Assembly (NCBI GenBank): GCA_037042915.1
Contig: CM073199.1
Span: 2,108,001-2,172,000 of the forward strand
Length of the DNA stretch: 64,000 nucleotides
Reading direction: 5' to 3'
Source: Auricularia sp. M13
Lineage: Eukaryota > Basidiomycota > Agaricomycetes > Auriculariales > Auriculariaceae
Both the position numbers and the translations under genes were made by a program. The notes under the pieces are model-generated. The model was not told the DNA's origin. It saw nothing but the letters and a program-made list of their open reading frames with translations, and made no database searches. Numbering within the stretch: position 1 is the stretch's first letter; every line of letters starts with the position of its first letter. Positions 32,993 to 44,298 of this stretch are shown piece by piece.

Positions 32993-33313
32993 TGTAATGG
33001 GTACTTTAGGATAGCTCCGATGATTACTCTCGCGCACTGTTGACTCGTGTTTGGAATTATTACTACTCTCTTGACTCGCTCTCTTCACCCTCGTTCAGAC
33101 CCTCTGAAGTCTGAACCGAGAACCGTGAACAGCGCGACCTCTACCCGCCTCGACAATATTCCGAGTGCCCGCGTGCCCACTAGGTAGCGTGCCCGCCGAC
33201 GGACCATTGTGCTCGGCGTTCTATCCGTCGAGTACACCTCAGCCGGCCCTCGCGAGAGCAGTTAGGCTACTCCCTCACTCGTGCCTTAACGAGCGCTGCC
33301 CACGCTCGTTACA
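32993..33313 (+). repeat. 3' LTR of the chromovirus
   Basis: 321 bases, same sequence as the 5' LTR by eye; preceded by a G-rich polypurine tract. Confidence 0.95.
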
Positions 33314-33318
33314 CTGTA
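33314..33318 (+). repeat. Target-site duplication, right
   Basis: CTGTA directly after the 3' LTR, matching 21629-21633. Confidence 0.9.
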
Positions 33319-33365
33319 TCCAGACTGCACACAATTATTCTCGGTTCATTCAGTCGCACCATGTG

Positions 33366-33417
33366 TTCAGCGAGGTGCTCATTGGCCTGGAAACTCGTCA
33401 ATGACCACCTCGCTGAA
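33366..33417. repeat. Inverted repeat (hairpin)
   Basis: TTCAGCGAGGTG at 33366-33377 is exactly complementary to CACCTCGCTGAA at 33406-33417, with partial pairing continuing into the 28-base loop. It lies in AT-richer intergenic DNA. Confidence 0.75.
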
Positions 33418-33895
33418 TCGACATGATACCCACCTCGTTGCGCAGTCCCTAGTGCCTGGACAACCCATTACATTAATGCGCTGCACGCGTACTCTGGTTT
33501 ACTGCAGCGGGCGACTACTTGTCTGCATGGGCATCTCTTGGCTCATCTGGGCTCTTCCAGCACTCTGAGTTTCTCTGCCTCATTGAGCACGTCTAACATC
33601 GGCGAGTATCAAGGCGAGGAGTTACCAATTTCCTCTGCTAGTCCGTACGTGTGGTGGCCAACCCCCCTTGAAGCTATGCCCTCAACAGCGCAAACTCAAG
33701 ATTACTGCAAGTGCGAATAACGATGGACCTGTCGAGTACTCGCTGTACTTCAAGGTCAAGAACCGGTGCCGCCCCCGGAAGCAGGCCACATGGCCACATG
33801 ACCACATTCTTGCCCTCAAAACATTTGATACAACTGCCATCCCTACTGCGGGCAAGATACCTCTCCGCGTTGATTCGGATTCGACCTCCATTCCA

Positions 33896-34138
33896 ATGCG
33901 TGAATAATTCCTCAGATCCGAAATACATGGACGAAGACTTCGACAGGCCTGCTGATTAAGCAAGTGAAAACAGATGAGAATGGCTGAAACCTCACACGCT
34001 CTAGAGAGCAAAATCCCTATGCGTGAATAATTCTTGAGATCCGAAATACATGGACGAAAATTTGGACAGGTCTGCTGATTAAGCAGGGGAAAACAGATGA
34101 GAATGGCTGAAACCTCGCACGCTCGAGAGAGCAGAATG
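33896..34138 (+). repeat. Tandem duplication, 123-bp unit, two copies
   Basis: Unit 1 starts ATGCGTGAATAATTCCTCAG at 33896 and unit 2 ATGCGTGAATAATTCTTGAG at 34019; they stay similar to about 34138 with some substitutions. The period is a multiple of three, so an open frame runs through both on the minus strand, which I do not regard as a gene. Confidence 0.85.
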
Positions 34139-34510
34139 ATGTGTAACCAGAAATTTCGATATTTCTGGCAGTATTTTCGCACGATTGCATGAGTCTTTCT
34201 CAGTCTAGACACCTGGATTAGCGTCTCATCTATGCCCTGGACATGCCCGTGGACTAGCTTAGAAAATGGAGTGGTCACTGGTGGTAAAATCTGGAGCCTT
34301 GCTCCCATCCCAAGGGGATTCAGCCTTTGAAAAGATGAGCTTTTCTGGACTCATATCCACGAGGTTGTACGTCGGTTTTCGGGCCAATTACCACCAACTG
34401 AGTCTAAGGCTGAGATAGATCGAGAATCCAGATCACAGCCACATTCGTCGCTGACATGCTCCGTCATCTGACTGCCAGGTCAATACCGGTGGACCGGCGC
34501 TTCAGAATGC
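34139..34510 (+). other. Intergenic sequence before the hydrolase promoter
   Basis: About 370 bases; no gene or RNA feature recognised. Confidence 0.4.
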
Positions 34511-34517
34511 TATAAAA
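34511..34517 (+). promoter_or_regulatory. TATA box of the alpha/beta hydrolase gene
   Basis: TATAAAA, 77 bases before the ATG at 34594. Confidence 0.65.
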
Positions 34518-34593
34518 GGCAGACTTCTAGGGTGTACTGCAGGATCCTCGTGAGCCCCCAAACTCAAACCCTCGCCCTATATCTGATCTCAGA

Positions 34594-35755
34594 ATGTCGG
34601 CGCCCAAGCTTGACTGGTTCTACACTGACAGTGGCCATCCCGGCGCCGATAACTATACGACCGTGATACTTGTGCATGGCATGGGCTGGCATGGAGGCGA
34701 GTCTCATGAACTCTTTCTCATTGCATAGTGTAACCAACTTAACTACTCACTGTAAAACAGCCAGCTTTCAGGGCATGTTTCCTCTCGCAGCTCCAGCCGG
34801 GCTGCGGTTCGTCGCGCTGAACCGTCGTGGCTACCCAGGCACTACGCCATACACTGCGACGGAGAACGAGCTGCTGCTCTCCGAGGATCCCGCAAAGCAG
34901 GCCGAGTTCTACCGCCTGCAGGGCATCGCGCTTGCGCGCGCCGTCATACGCATCATCGACGACCTCTCGCTCCCGGAGAAGGGAAAACTGGGCGTGCTAG
35001 GCTGGTCGACGGGGAATTGGTTCCTCCTGGCCATGATCTCCGTGCTGGACGACGCCGAGCTTAGCGCGGACGAGAAGACCAAACTGAGTGCCTGGGTCAG
35101 CCACGCCATCCTCCTGGGTCAGTTCCGTGCCTCGGACCTTCCTGCTCATGGCTTTCAACTGACATTCTTCCAGAGCCGCCCTGCGAGCTCATGGGCGCGA
35201 CGCCCCCGCCGGGCCTCTACTTCCCGGTGCGCGACGACCCGGACCCCGTGCAGATCGGGCGCTGGGCAACGGGCTACTTCGAGCACGCCGAGCTCGCCTC
35301 GCGCGATGCCGCGCGCCTCAACGCGCGCGACTACCTCGCGTCGCCGTCGCCGCTCATGGACCGCCTCTCGCCCGAGGAAATTGGCAAGCTGACGTTCGAC
35401 GCGATGAAGCTGGACGGCCCGCTGTTCGTCCCCGCGTGGCTCAACACCCACAAGGAGGTCACGAAGGCGTCTCTGAAGAAACTCGGGCTGTGGCCGCGTC
35501 TCGATAGTCTCTCCATTATTTACGGCGACAGGAGCTTCTGGATCACGTACCCCGGCGTTTGGGCCGTTCAGGATTACTCTGCAGAGCTTGGGTTGAAGGC
35601 GCCGAAGCTGAAGCTGCTTAAGGGCGGGAATCACTTTGTGAGCTTCCGACTCTTGCTGGTTGTTTGCCATCTCATCGTTGTTTCACCGCTTGTAGATGAT
35701 AATCGACCATGCGAAGGAGACGACTGCGCTCGTGCAGGAGATCATGTCCGAGTAA
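34594..35755 (+). CDS. Alpha/beta hydrolase
   Basis: Exons 34594-34696, 34761-35117, 35174-35637 and 35696-35755 join in phase to 327 residues. VILVHGMGWHG (residues 24-34) is the oxyanion-hole HG region, LGWSTG carries the nucleophile Ser117, IIYGDRS offers the acid Asp272, and KGGNHF supplies His307, so the catalytic triad is complete. NRRGYPGTTPYT is typical of a fungal cytoplasmic alpha/beta hydrolase group. No signal peptide is visible. The first intron appears to start with GC (GCGAGT) and end with CAG, a known minor class; with it the protein reads smoothly from HG into ASFQGMFPL. The substrate cannot be deduced. It is convergent with the histidine phosphatase gene, whose stop is about 140 bases away. 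Confidence 0.88.
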
Positions 35756-35893
35756 CGTCGTGTACGCAATCCGAAGTCTTCCGTTGTTGTATTTTATCCT
35801 ATCTGCCTGGAATGACAACAAAGCTCCCGCTCACTGCGACCGTACAACGCAGTAAGATCTGCGTTCTTCCCAGAATTTCAATCCTCCAACGTG

Positions 35894-36693
35894 CTAGGCA
35901 GATTCAGAGACCGTTGTGATATCATTCTGTTGGAGAGTCGTTTCTTGTACTTGAACTAGCAGAGTAGGGCCGAAGTCGCAGGTCTGTCCGTTCTCATGCT
36001 TCCCGTATCGACTCTCGGCTGACTCTGAGATACGATAGGTGCGCATTTCTGCGGATGATGGCGCTCAGAGGCAATCATGGACGCACTCCGTAAACCTGCG
36101 CACCGAGATTTTCGAAGCGGGTGACGGTCTCGACCAGGAAAGCGAGAAAACCTCTATGGCCAATGACGACGATGTCCGGTCCGCGCAAGGAAAGAAGTCG
36201 CTTGCGAACGACCTCCGCGCGCTCAACAGCCCCGGCGAATGTATGGGCATCGTATGACCACTCCTCGGAGCACAGAGAGAAGTCAAGATCGGGGAATAGA
36301 CGCTGCATGGCCTCTCGAGAGCGTCCTTTGTTGCAGATCGCATCGTGCGCTTCGCGGAGTTCAGGCCATATGTGTAGCGGAATTCCGGATGGACCACCTT
36401 GAAGGTGTTGGGGGAAAAGTGCGAACGCGGTCTGAATGGTTCGGGTCATTGGCGATGTAACTATTGTTGACGGAGAGCATCCTTTCTCTGCGAGCTGTTT
36501 GCCTAGTACTCGTGCAGCCTCCAGGCCAGCGGGAGTCAAAGGCGGGTCGACTTCAGCGTAGTTGCGATCGACACTGTAAAGTTTGCAGTGTTACGATCGG
36601 CCAGAAGGAGGAGTCAGAGCGTGCATACTTGTGCAAGGCTTCGCCATGTCTGATGAAATGGATATTCAGCGATCGAGGGAGAGCATTCGACAT
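35894..36693 (-). CDS. Histidine phosphatase (phosphoglycerate-mutase-like)
   Basis: On the minus strand, exons 36693-36629, 36573-36104 and 36048-35894 join in phase to 229 residues. HFIRHGEALHN (RHG at 15-17) holds the catalytic phosphohistidine; TSPMTRTIQTA, PELREAHD (about 93-99) and VVIGHRG (His161) supply the remaining core residues of the branch. The last join gives RFENLEMRTYRI, agreeing with the conserved C-terminal Asn-x-Glu-x-Arg-x-Tyr of fungal cytosolic members. There is no signal peptide. The substrate within this broad phosphatase family is open; members act on small phosphorylated metabolites or proteins. Confidence 0.88.
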
Positions 36694-36948
36694 GGTACGA
36701 AGACAAGAGCAACCTCAAACAAATCACAACATCGTGCAAGCTTCTCAGCAGCTACAATTTCTTTTCTGTAGTGAGAATATTTGGAGAGTTACGTGAACCC
36801 AAGAGCAGTTTCGTGGTCGAATGTTCTCGGGCCAAGCGATGCGGCGGGCGTCTCTCCGTTAATGCCGTGGCAGCGACGTGTCAGAAATTTGAAGTCCCTT
36901 TAGCTGCAACGGCTACCACGTATGCGCAGGTCGTAACCCGCACTCAGG

Positions 36949-39900
36949 ATGCTCTTCTTGTCGCTACTGTCCCTGGTGCTCGCCGCGTCGCCGCTCCCTG
37001 GCTGGGCGGCGACGCTCGCCGTCGACTTTGGCGCGGACTGGACGAAGGCGTCGGTCGTCGGGCCCAAGATGGAGATCCTGCTCAACACCGACTCGAAGCG
37101 CAAGTTCCAGTCTGCCGTCGGCTGGAAGGGCCCCGACCGCGTCTTTGGCACGGACGCGTTTGCCGTCGTGCGTCGCGATGACCAGCGTCCAAATTGTTGT
37201 TGACTGGTCGCAGGCCGCGCGCTTCCCCGCTGACACCTTCCTCTCGCTCAAGTATCTCGTCGGCGCTCAATACGACAGCGCCCGCACAGAGTACTTCAAG
37301 TCCATCTCGCCGGCAAAGACCTATGCCACGCCCCGGGGCACCGTCGGCATCGTCAGGAGCGACGGCACGCAATGGACCGTCGAGGAGCTCATCGCCATGC
37401 AATTTGCATACCTTAAACAGGTCGCAGACAGCGCGGGGGGCGACCCCGTGCGCGACATGCTAGTTACTGTGAGTGCCCTCAGGCTCTGTCTTACCCGTGG
37501 CTCACGCGTTTGCATTAGGTACCAGCATTCTACTCGCAGTTCGAGAGACAGGCCATATTTGACGCTATAGAAATTGCTGGCCTTCATCCTGTTGGTCTTG
37601 TCAACGACGGCGCCGCAAGTCAGTGCGCGGAAAGTGTGTGTTGCCCTGCTCGTAGTGCTGATAGTTTCGCGTTTCAGTCGCAGTCAACTACGCCATGACA
37701 CGTAGCTTCCCGTCCGTCGAGCACCACATAATATACGACGCAGGCGCCAGCACCACCACCGCGACCCTCGTTTCCTTCAAGACCCTCGACGCCAACTCGA
37801 CCGCGACAAAGCAGGAAAGCACCATCATCGAGGTCAAGGGCATCGGCTACGACGAGCTGCTCGGCGGCACCGAGCTCGACCGCCGCTTGCGCGAAATCCT
37901 CGCGGACAAGTTCGAGGCTGCCCACGGGCGCAGCATCCGCGACGACGCCAAGGGCATGGCGAAGCTCTGGAAGGAGGCGGGCCGCGTCAAGACCATCCTC
38001 AGCGTCAACACCGACGCGCGCGCCGCCGTCGAGAGCATCGCGTTCGATCTCGACTTCAAGGCAGCCGTGTCGCGCGCCGAGTTCGAGAAGGCGTGCGATG
38101 ATTTGCACTCGCGCTTTGGGCAGCCTATTCTGGACGCCCTTGCGCAGTCGAAGCTTTCGTTGGTGCGCACGCGTTGTGTGTGAACCGCGTCGCCTCAGTG
38201 CTGACGTTCAAACAACGTAGGATGACATTTCTTCGGTTATTCTGGCGGGTGGCGCGTCCCGGACACCCATGGTCCAAGCCGCCGTCGCAAAGGCTGTCGG
38301 AGAGTGCGTCGCCGTCTGCTTCGCTCTTTCTATCTTGCTAACCCACCATAGGGCAAAGATTGCACGCAATGTCAACGCGGACGAGGCCGCGACTGTTGGC
38401 GCATCCCTGTATGGCGCGACGCTCAGCCGTCACTTCCGTACAAAGGACATCAAGGTCCACGACATCTCTGCGTACGACATCCAGGTCGTCTATACCGCTG
38501 AATCCAAGACGGGTGTGTTGTCTCCTTCACTTCACACTTGTAGTGAACTCAATCGGGGAATGCAGAACCGGGCAAGACGCGGACCATTCATAACCAGATT
38601 TTCTCGAAAGGAGGAAAGCTTGGTGTCAAGAAGACGTTGTCTCTGAAACGCAAGGAGGACTTCAAGATCGCTCTCGAATACAAGACCGTTCCGTTCGTCG
38701 TCTTTCCCTTGCCATACGATGAAATGCTCACCCGTTTCGCTAGGCCGTTCCCCTCTCAGATTGTCGAAGCGACATTCGAGGGCGTCGGCGAGGCAATTGG
38801 CAACCTGACAGAGGCCGAGGCCATCGACCCGCTTGTCAAGATCACCCTCGCGCTCGACGAGAACTCGTTTGCATCGGTGGACGCCGCAGTCGCCTATGGC
38901 GAGATCAAGGATAAATCGCTAACGGGTACGTCTTCCTTTACGCCGCCCCGCGTGGCTTCCTGATGCGGAGTGAACAAGGCAAGCTCAAGTCCCTGTTTGC
39001 AGGCTCTTCGACCGCGCCGGCAACCCCGGACGTCGCCACTGAGGAGACCGGCTCGTCTTCTTCGACGACGTCTTCGACGAGCGAGAGCGATGCTGCGGGG
39101 TCGAGCTCTGCTGCTGCTGAGGGAACGGAGTCGGCGTCGCCGGCTGCGTCGCCCTCGCCGAGTGTCACGCCCGAGGTCAAGCAGAAGCCGAAGGATACGT
39201 ACCCGCTGAAGATTACGCTCCGCCATGGCAGCGTCCCGCCGTTAACGACCTCCGAGAAGGCCGAGTCCAAGTCCAGGTGCGTTTGCCGTCCTTGCGCAGT
39301 GAGGAAATGCTGACTGCGAGGTGTGTCCAGACTTCGCTCCGTGGATAAAGCAGAGAAGGACAAGGTCCTCAATGCGGAAGCGCGCAATGTGCTCGAGGGA
39401 TACATTTACCGGCTGCGCGACCTGCTCGAGGGCGGCAAGGACTCGCCGTTCTTCGAGTTCTCGCAGGAGAGCGAGCGGACGAAGCTTAAGAGCTTGCTCG
39501 ACGAGGTTTCTGAGTGGATGGCCGACGTCGGCGATGCTGCTAGCACCGCGGACTTGATTGCGAAGAAAAAGGCCCTCGAGTGAGTCTCGAGTGTAGGTTG
39601 CCTTTTGATGGGTGCTCATGCAGTGTGTGTTCGTGCGCAGGGCGATTGAGACCCCCATCCAAACGCGCAACCGCGAGTTCCATGCGGCGCCGGCTGCCGT
39701 GCGAGATTTGCAGCAGGCGATCGTGGCGGGGCGCACGTTCGTGCAGTCGGCGCGCGAGAACCGGACGGTGGAGGAGGCGGGCGGGTTCGAGCCGAAATAC
39801 ACGCTCGAGGAGATCGACGGCATAGAGCGCAAGATCAACGAGACGCTCGAGTGGCTCGAGGAGCGCGTCACGAAGCAGGACAAGCTCGCGCGCAACCAGG

Positions 39901-40088
39901 ACCCGGTCCTGGTGAGCTACGATGTGGAGACGCGGGGGAAGGCGCTGCAGAGCCAGGTCATGCGCCTGCTGAAGCGGCGGTGGATCCCCAAGGTGAAGAA
40001 AACGGCTACGACCGCGCCGTCCTCGGAGACGCCGACTGCGAGCGAGACTGCTACGGCGAGTACGGGACGGCCGACGGATGAGTTGTAG
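36949..40088 (+). CDS. LHS1: ER-lumen Hsp70-like chaperone / nucleotide exchange factor
   Basis: Eleven exons (36949-37167, 37214-37468, 37519-37618, 37678-38162, 38221-38303, 38352-38512, 38566-38692, 38744-38925, 38979-39276, 39331-39579, 39641-40088) join with consistent phases to 868 residues. A signal peptide (about 1-21) precedes LAVDFGADWTKASVV, the first phosphate loop. IIYDAGASTTTATLV and VILAGGASRTPMVQ are the second phosphate and adenosine motifs in the form typical of GRP170/HYOU1/Lhs1 rather than classical Hsp70. A Ser-rich insert (about 545-590) and a long helical C terminus follow. The chain ends TDEL, an HDEL/KDEL-like ER retrieval signal. Members assist protein import and folding in the ER and act as exchange factor for BiP. 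Length fits the family. A decayed copy of its 3' end lies after the next gene. Confidence 0.93.
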
Positions 40089-40285
40089 ATTGTAGATACT
40101 TAATATTATGCCCTCAGGAATGGAATTTTAGACCGTAGCGCCTACATGTACTGACACCATTGTCGGAAGTGAGACAAGCGAGCGATCCGGATGGCGCTGA
40201 GTAGTCCGTTGCGGAGGTGAAGCTCTCCTTGAGCCGCCCCTCTCTCTTTCCCTCTCTCCTTCCGCGGTTACGCTCACTCAACGCC

Positions 40286-43200
40286 ATGGTCGACGGCGGC
40301 GCACGTTCTCCCGCCCGTGCGCCGAATGCCGTGGCCCAAAGGCAGGGCTCGCCTCTGACGAAGCACAGGCCGAGCGCGGCGGCCGCGTATAGGTTGAAAG
40401 CGGCCGAACTCCACGAGACGTCTGCAATTGCGGTCCCTCACTTGACGCAGAAGGACTACAACTCGCAGGCCCGAAGCTCTATCCTTTCCGAGGTCCTTGA
40501 CGACGCAACGTTCTGTTCAATCAGCGGCAGCGAGGACCTGAAGACAGCTCTCCACAGCCTGCACTCGCTTGGGACGTCTGGCAAGAAGAGAATGCTTTAT
40601 CGGTATACAACCAAAATCCTCAACATGATCAGTCTCGCCCTCAGCACCGCGTGCGGGCTTGATTTCGGAATCGTCTTCTCTTTCAGCGGCGCTCGTGGGA
40701 GAGAATACGGCTCATACCTCGGTGTCGACTTCATGCCCGATTACTGCGCGTGGCTTACTACGGTGGAAAAGCTAAAAGAGGCGGTCGAAAACTGGAAGAA
40801 GACCATCGACTACCCTCCTTGGTCGCTCGTCCTCGGGGTCGGCGAGCACAAAGTGCTTAGAGAAGACTCCATCGCCCAGCTCGAGTCGTACCTTACAACT
40901 CTGAAGCGCTATAGGCCTGATCTTCCAACGGTGCATGGCTTTTACGTTTCCAACAATGAGCTCGAGATCGCGTCGTTCAACGCGTGCGGCATGTACGTTT
41001 CTCCAGAGGTACCCGTCAAGGACGCCAGCGGTTGGATTACCCACGTCGCGCTAGTTTATCATTCGCAGGCCACACGCGACAAAGCAGTTACATACAACCC
41101 GAAGCAGAACGATTTCCACCGATGGGATGTCACAGTCGGCGAGGACACGCTGGCTGTCGTCCCCTTTCATGTTGGCCACGCACCTGGGGGCGTCACCTTT
41201 GCGTCGTGGGTCGTCGGTAATGCGACGTTGTCCGAGGAGGAGCTCTCGGAGAATTACTCTGGCAAAGAGGTTGAGGGATTTCTCAAGATTTCATGGCAGG
41301 ACGTCGGCGGGCGCTGGACGGAAGGCCGGCTCTTGGACCACGCCCACACTGGCGAGTATGTTCCTGGCCTGGCTCGCCATCGGAATGTGGTCATGCGTGA
41401 CGATTACCCGGACGGCACGAGGCCCATCGTTCAGAACCTGGGCGACCCGCTCCCCGTTCCTGAAACAGCGGACGAGGACGAGAAGGCGAAGATCATTGCG
41501 CTCAACAAAACGCGCGCCATTCGACGCGTGAAGGAGGTCGTTCTTCTTGAAAGTATCGGCGAGCCTCTCAATTCGGCGCAGACGATACGAGAGCTGCTTT
41601 ACGTCTGGTTTGATTCGCTCACGAGTACGCGGATGAGTGTGCATCACTTCTCTATGCTTATCTGTTGTTGCAGCCTTGTTCCTCCTGCATAAGAAAGGCA
41701 TCCGCCATCGTGATTTCAGCTACGGGAATTGTCTCATGCGCCCGAAGCATTTCAACAAGGGGGAGAAGAAGATGATGGACCACACGCCCATATCTGAGAT
41801 CATGTATGTGAATTGTGATGCACGAATTTCTGCATACTCCTAATCACATGCCTTCCAGGGACGGGCTTTCAAAAGAACTGAATTTCAAGCTTCCGGCTCA
41901 GGCGGAGAAGCTGGGGACAGTCCGTGACCCTGACACTGGCGAGGCGACGTTCGAGTCTTCCGCTTTGGTGACCGACCTCGACCATGGTGCAATCATCTCC
42001 GAGATGTGCAAAGGACCAGGTCGCATTGACCGGATAGTAAGTAGTTCTTGCGCTACTCTAGGAAGCGAAGCGTTGATTTTTTCCCCTTCACTTTCAGGGA
42101 ACTCCAATGTTCATCCCCTTGGAACTGAGTGGGCCCGAGTTCCTATACAGTGACATCGTTGACACCGCACGTTCTTACGTGCAGCTGCAGCGGTGCCTGC
42201 TCGACCTTGTCCCCATGGAGCAGCATTACAAGGCAGCAGTCGGTCACCTCGACGACGGGCTCGTCCACCGTCTCGTGGACATCTTGAAGACAGATGAGTC
42301 TCGGCGCATGCAGCCTCCGCATGAACAGCGTCCCATCTCCCTTCCGTCTGGGCACCCTTTGCTCTTCGAAGTCCAGAGTTCGTTCTGGGTATTCCTATTC
42401 AGCGCCGCTCGCGCATTGCCACAAGAGAAGATTACCAACGACAACCCTGCAAAGTACAATATCTTTTGCCAGGCCATGCTCGGTCACGTCGTGGGCGACT
42501 CCGCTCGGGAGAGCCACCGAGCGCTCTTCCTCGCGGTGTCTCAATTGAGGCGAATTCTACATCCCGACCTTAGCGACCTCGAGGCACTCTTCCAGAGAAT
42601 GGCGGATTATCTAAGTGTTCCGTGGCATTTATACCCAGGCCTTCCCGAGGAGCACGCCATCATTGTCTTCCAGAGGCTGATACTATCGCACATGCACCAG
42701 GCAGCAGTGAAGGACGGCGATTCATCTCTGGATATGCGGCTAACTACCGAACGGCCTCGACCTACGACGGCACTGGACGACATCGCGTATACGACAGCGT
42801 TCTCCTCCGCCTCGCGCAGTGCCACTTCGAACAGCCAGCCCGCCAGCGTTGTCTCAATTGGCGATGAGCCGCCCAGTGTTCCTAGCGGCGGCACTTCTGT
42901 CGCGGGCGACGGCTCTCTCAAGCGACGTCACCAGGCGGCAAATCCAGAGTCGTCTGTCGTGCTGGCCTCCCACAAGAAGCAGAAGATGAACGGACGCAGT
43001 TCCATGCGCTTAGGGTCGCGAGTTAACCAGGATGACGCTGAGGGCGTAGATGGCGAAGCAGATCAGGCTATGGGCGAAGCAGGGTCCGCGCCTGCAGTCT
43101 CAGACAAATCTATTGGCGATGCTGACATCGATGTGAATACCTTGCACGGCGCCGACGGTGCAACCAACCAGGACGACAACTCCCGGACGGACCATGGCTC

Positions 43201-43375
43201 GAGCACCGACTGTCATCCTCCTGGCGAGTACAGGAAGTCCAAGAAGGAGCGCGTGCGAGTCGATGACAAGTACGACGAGGTGCACCACCACGCAGATCGT
43301 TCCGCGTTGGCTATGCGCCTGAAGCAGTGGAAGGGCGAAGGCTGGTATTACGGAGTCGCCGAGCGTTATGTCTGA
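40286..43375 (+). CDS. FunK1-type fungal protein kinase
   Basis: Exons 40286-41624, 41674-41803, 41859-42036 and 42098-43375 join to 974 residues; an in-frame ATG at 40217 would add 23. The kinase C-lobe is clear: KGIRHRDFSYGNCLM is the catalytic loop (HRD...N), VTDLDHG stands in the place of DFG, and GTPMFIPLEL is the activation-segment end. The first about 440 residues correspond to the variable FunK1 N-lobe (FSGARGREYGSYLGVDF). After the kinase domain comes a low-complexity tail with HKKQKMNGRSSMRLGSR, possibly a nuclear signal, and an acidic stretch. FunK1 kinases are expanded in multicellular fungi and poorly characterised. HRD, N and a DxxG are present, so catalytic activity is plausible though the DFG is altered. 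Confidence 0.88.
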
Positions 43376-43395
43376 GAAGTAGAAGACCTATGCAC

Positions 43396-44137
43396 TGACG
43401 AGCACCGAGAAGGCCGAGTCCAACCGTTCCAGGTGAGTGCGGCATTATTGCTGTGGTTGAAAAGCAATGCTGATTGCGAGGTGCTCGCTCCATAGAGAAA
43501 GCAGACAAGGACAATGTGCTGAGTTGTGCTCAACCCCGATGCACGCAATGTGCTCGAGAGCAGCATTGACAAGGACTCGCCGTTCTTCAAGTTCTCGCAG
43601 GAGAGTGAGCGGACGAAGCTTCAGACGTTCCTCACCGAGATTTCTAAGTGGATGGCCGACGTAGGCGACTGCTAGCGTGACCGCGGATTTGATCACGAGG
43701 AAAAAGGTCCTCGAAACTCGAGTTGAGGTTGCCTTATGGCAGTAACCTGGCACTCAGGCAGTGTGTGCGCAGGGCAATGGAGACCCCCAAGCGGAAGCGC
43801 AATTGCGAGTTCCATGGTGCTGTGCGAGATCTGCACTATGCAGTAGCGAGGCGCACCACTGGCAGTGCGCAAGAACCGGACGGTGGAGGAGGAGAGCGGG
43901 TTCGAGCCCAATACACGCTCGAGGAGGTCGACGGGATCGAACGCAAGATCAACGAGACGCTCGAATGGCTCGAGGAGCGCGTCACGAAGCAGGACAAACT
44001 CGCGCGCAATTAGGACCTAGCGCTGCTGTGACCTGTTGCGACTGACGGCGAGCACGGGACGGCCTACGGACGAATTGAGATGGTGGATACTTACTTTATA
44101 CCCTCAGGAAAGGGAATTTTAGACCGTAGTGCCTATA
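43396..44137 (+). pseudogene. Decayed duplicate of the LHS1 3' end
   Basis: From STEKAESN at 43401 the sequence follows LHS1 exons 9-11: SIEKADKDN matches SVDKAEKDK, ECERTKL-like and FLTEISKWMADVG match the exon 10 end, and the block YTLEEVDGIERKINETLEWL...KQDKLARN (about 43910-44010) is nearly identical to LHS1. Several frameshifts, deletions and a stop after KLARN destroy the frame. The copy extends into the 3' untranslated region: the TATRCCCTCAGGAA...GAATTTTAGACCGTAG stretch downstream of LHS1 (40108-40140) recurs at about 44096-44130. It lies directly after the FunK1 gene, so the pair LHS1 plus kinase is bracketed by LHS1 sequence. Confidence 0.88.
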
Positions 44138-44298
44138 AATAAGTGCTTACAACCGGTAACGACGCGACGCGACGGTTGACAGAAGTCGGAGTTGACCGTG
44201 ACAACGGCGAGCAAGGCTTGCCTCCACTTGTCTTCCCGTCTACGACTTTCTTCAAATTTCTGCCAGCTGGACTGGTATACGGACGCCCCTTGCACGAC

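Larger units (their letters stand above)
21634..33313 (+). mobile_element. Ty3/gypsy LTR retrotransposon, chromovirus clade; looks whole and young
   Basis: An 11.68-kb element bounded by two 321-bp LTRs (TG...CA) and a 5-bp target duplication. It holds one very long gag-pol frame and a second downstream frame. The domain order protease, reverse transcriptase, RNase H, integrase, chromodomain places it among the chromoviruses of the Ty3/gypsy family. By eye the two LTRs are identical, and both frames are open, so insertion is recent on an evolutionary scale. A purine-rich tract lies immediately before the 3' LTR. At 11.7 kb it is long for the group, mainly because of the extra 3' frame and a long gag N terminus. 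Confidence 0.95.

Noticed and set aside
33682-34308. 208-codon minus-strand frame with an internal 41-residue repeat
   Set aside because: The repeat only reflects the 123-bp tandem DNA duplication; there is no motif, promoter or splice structure.
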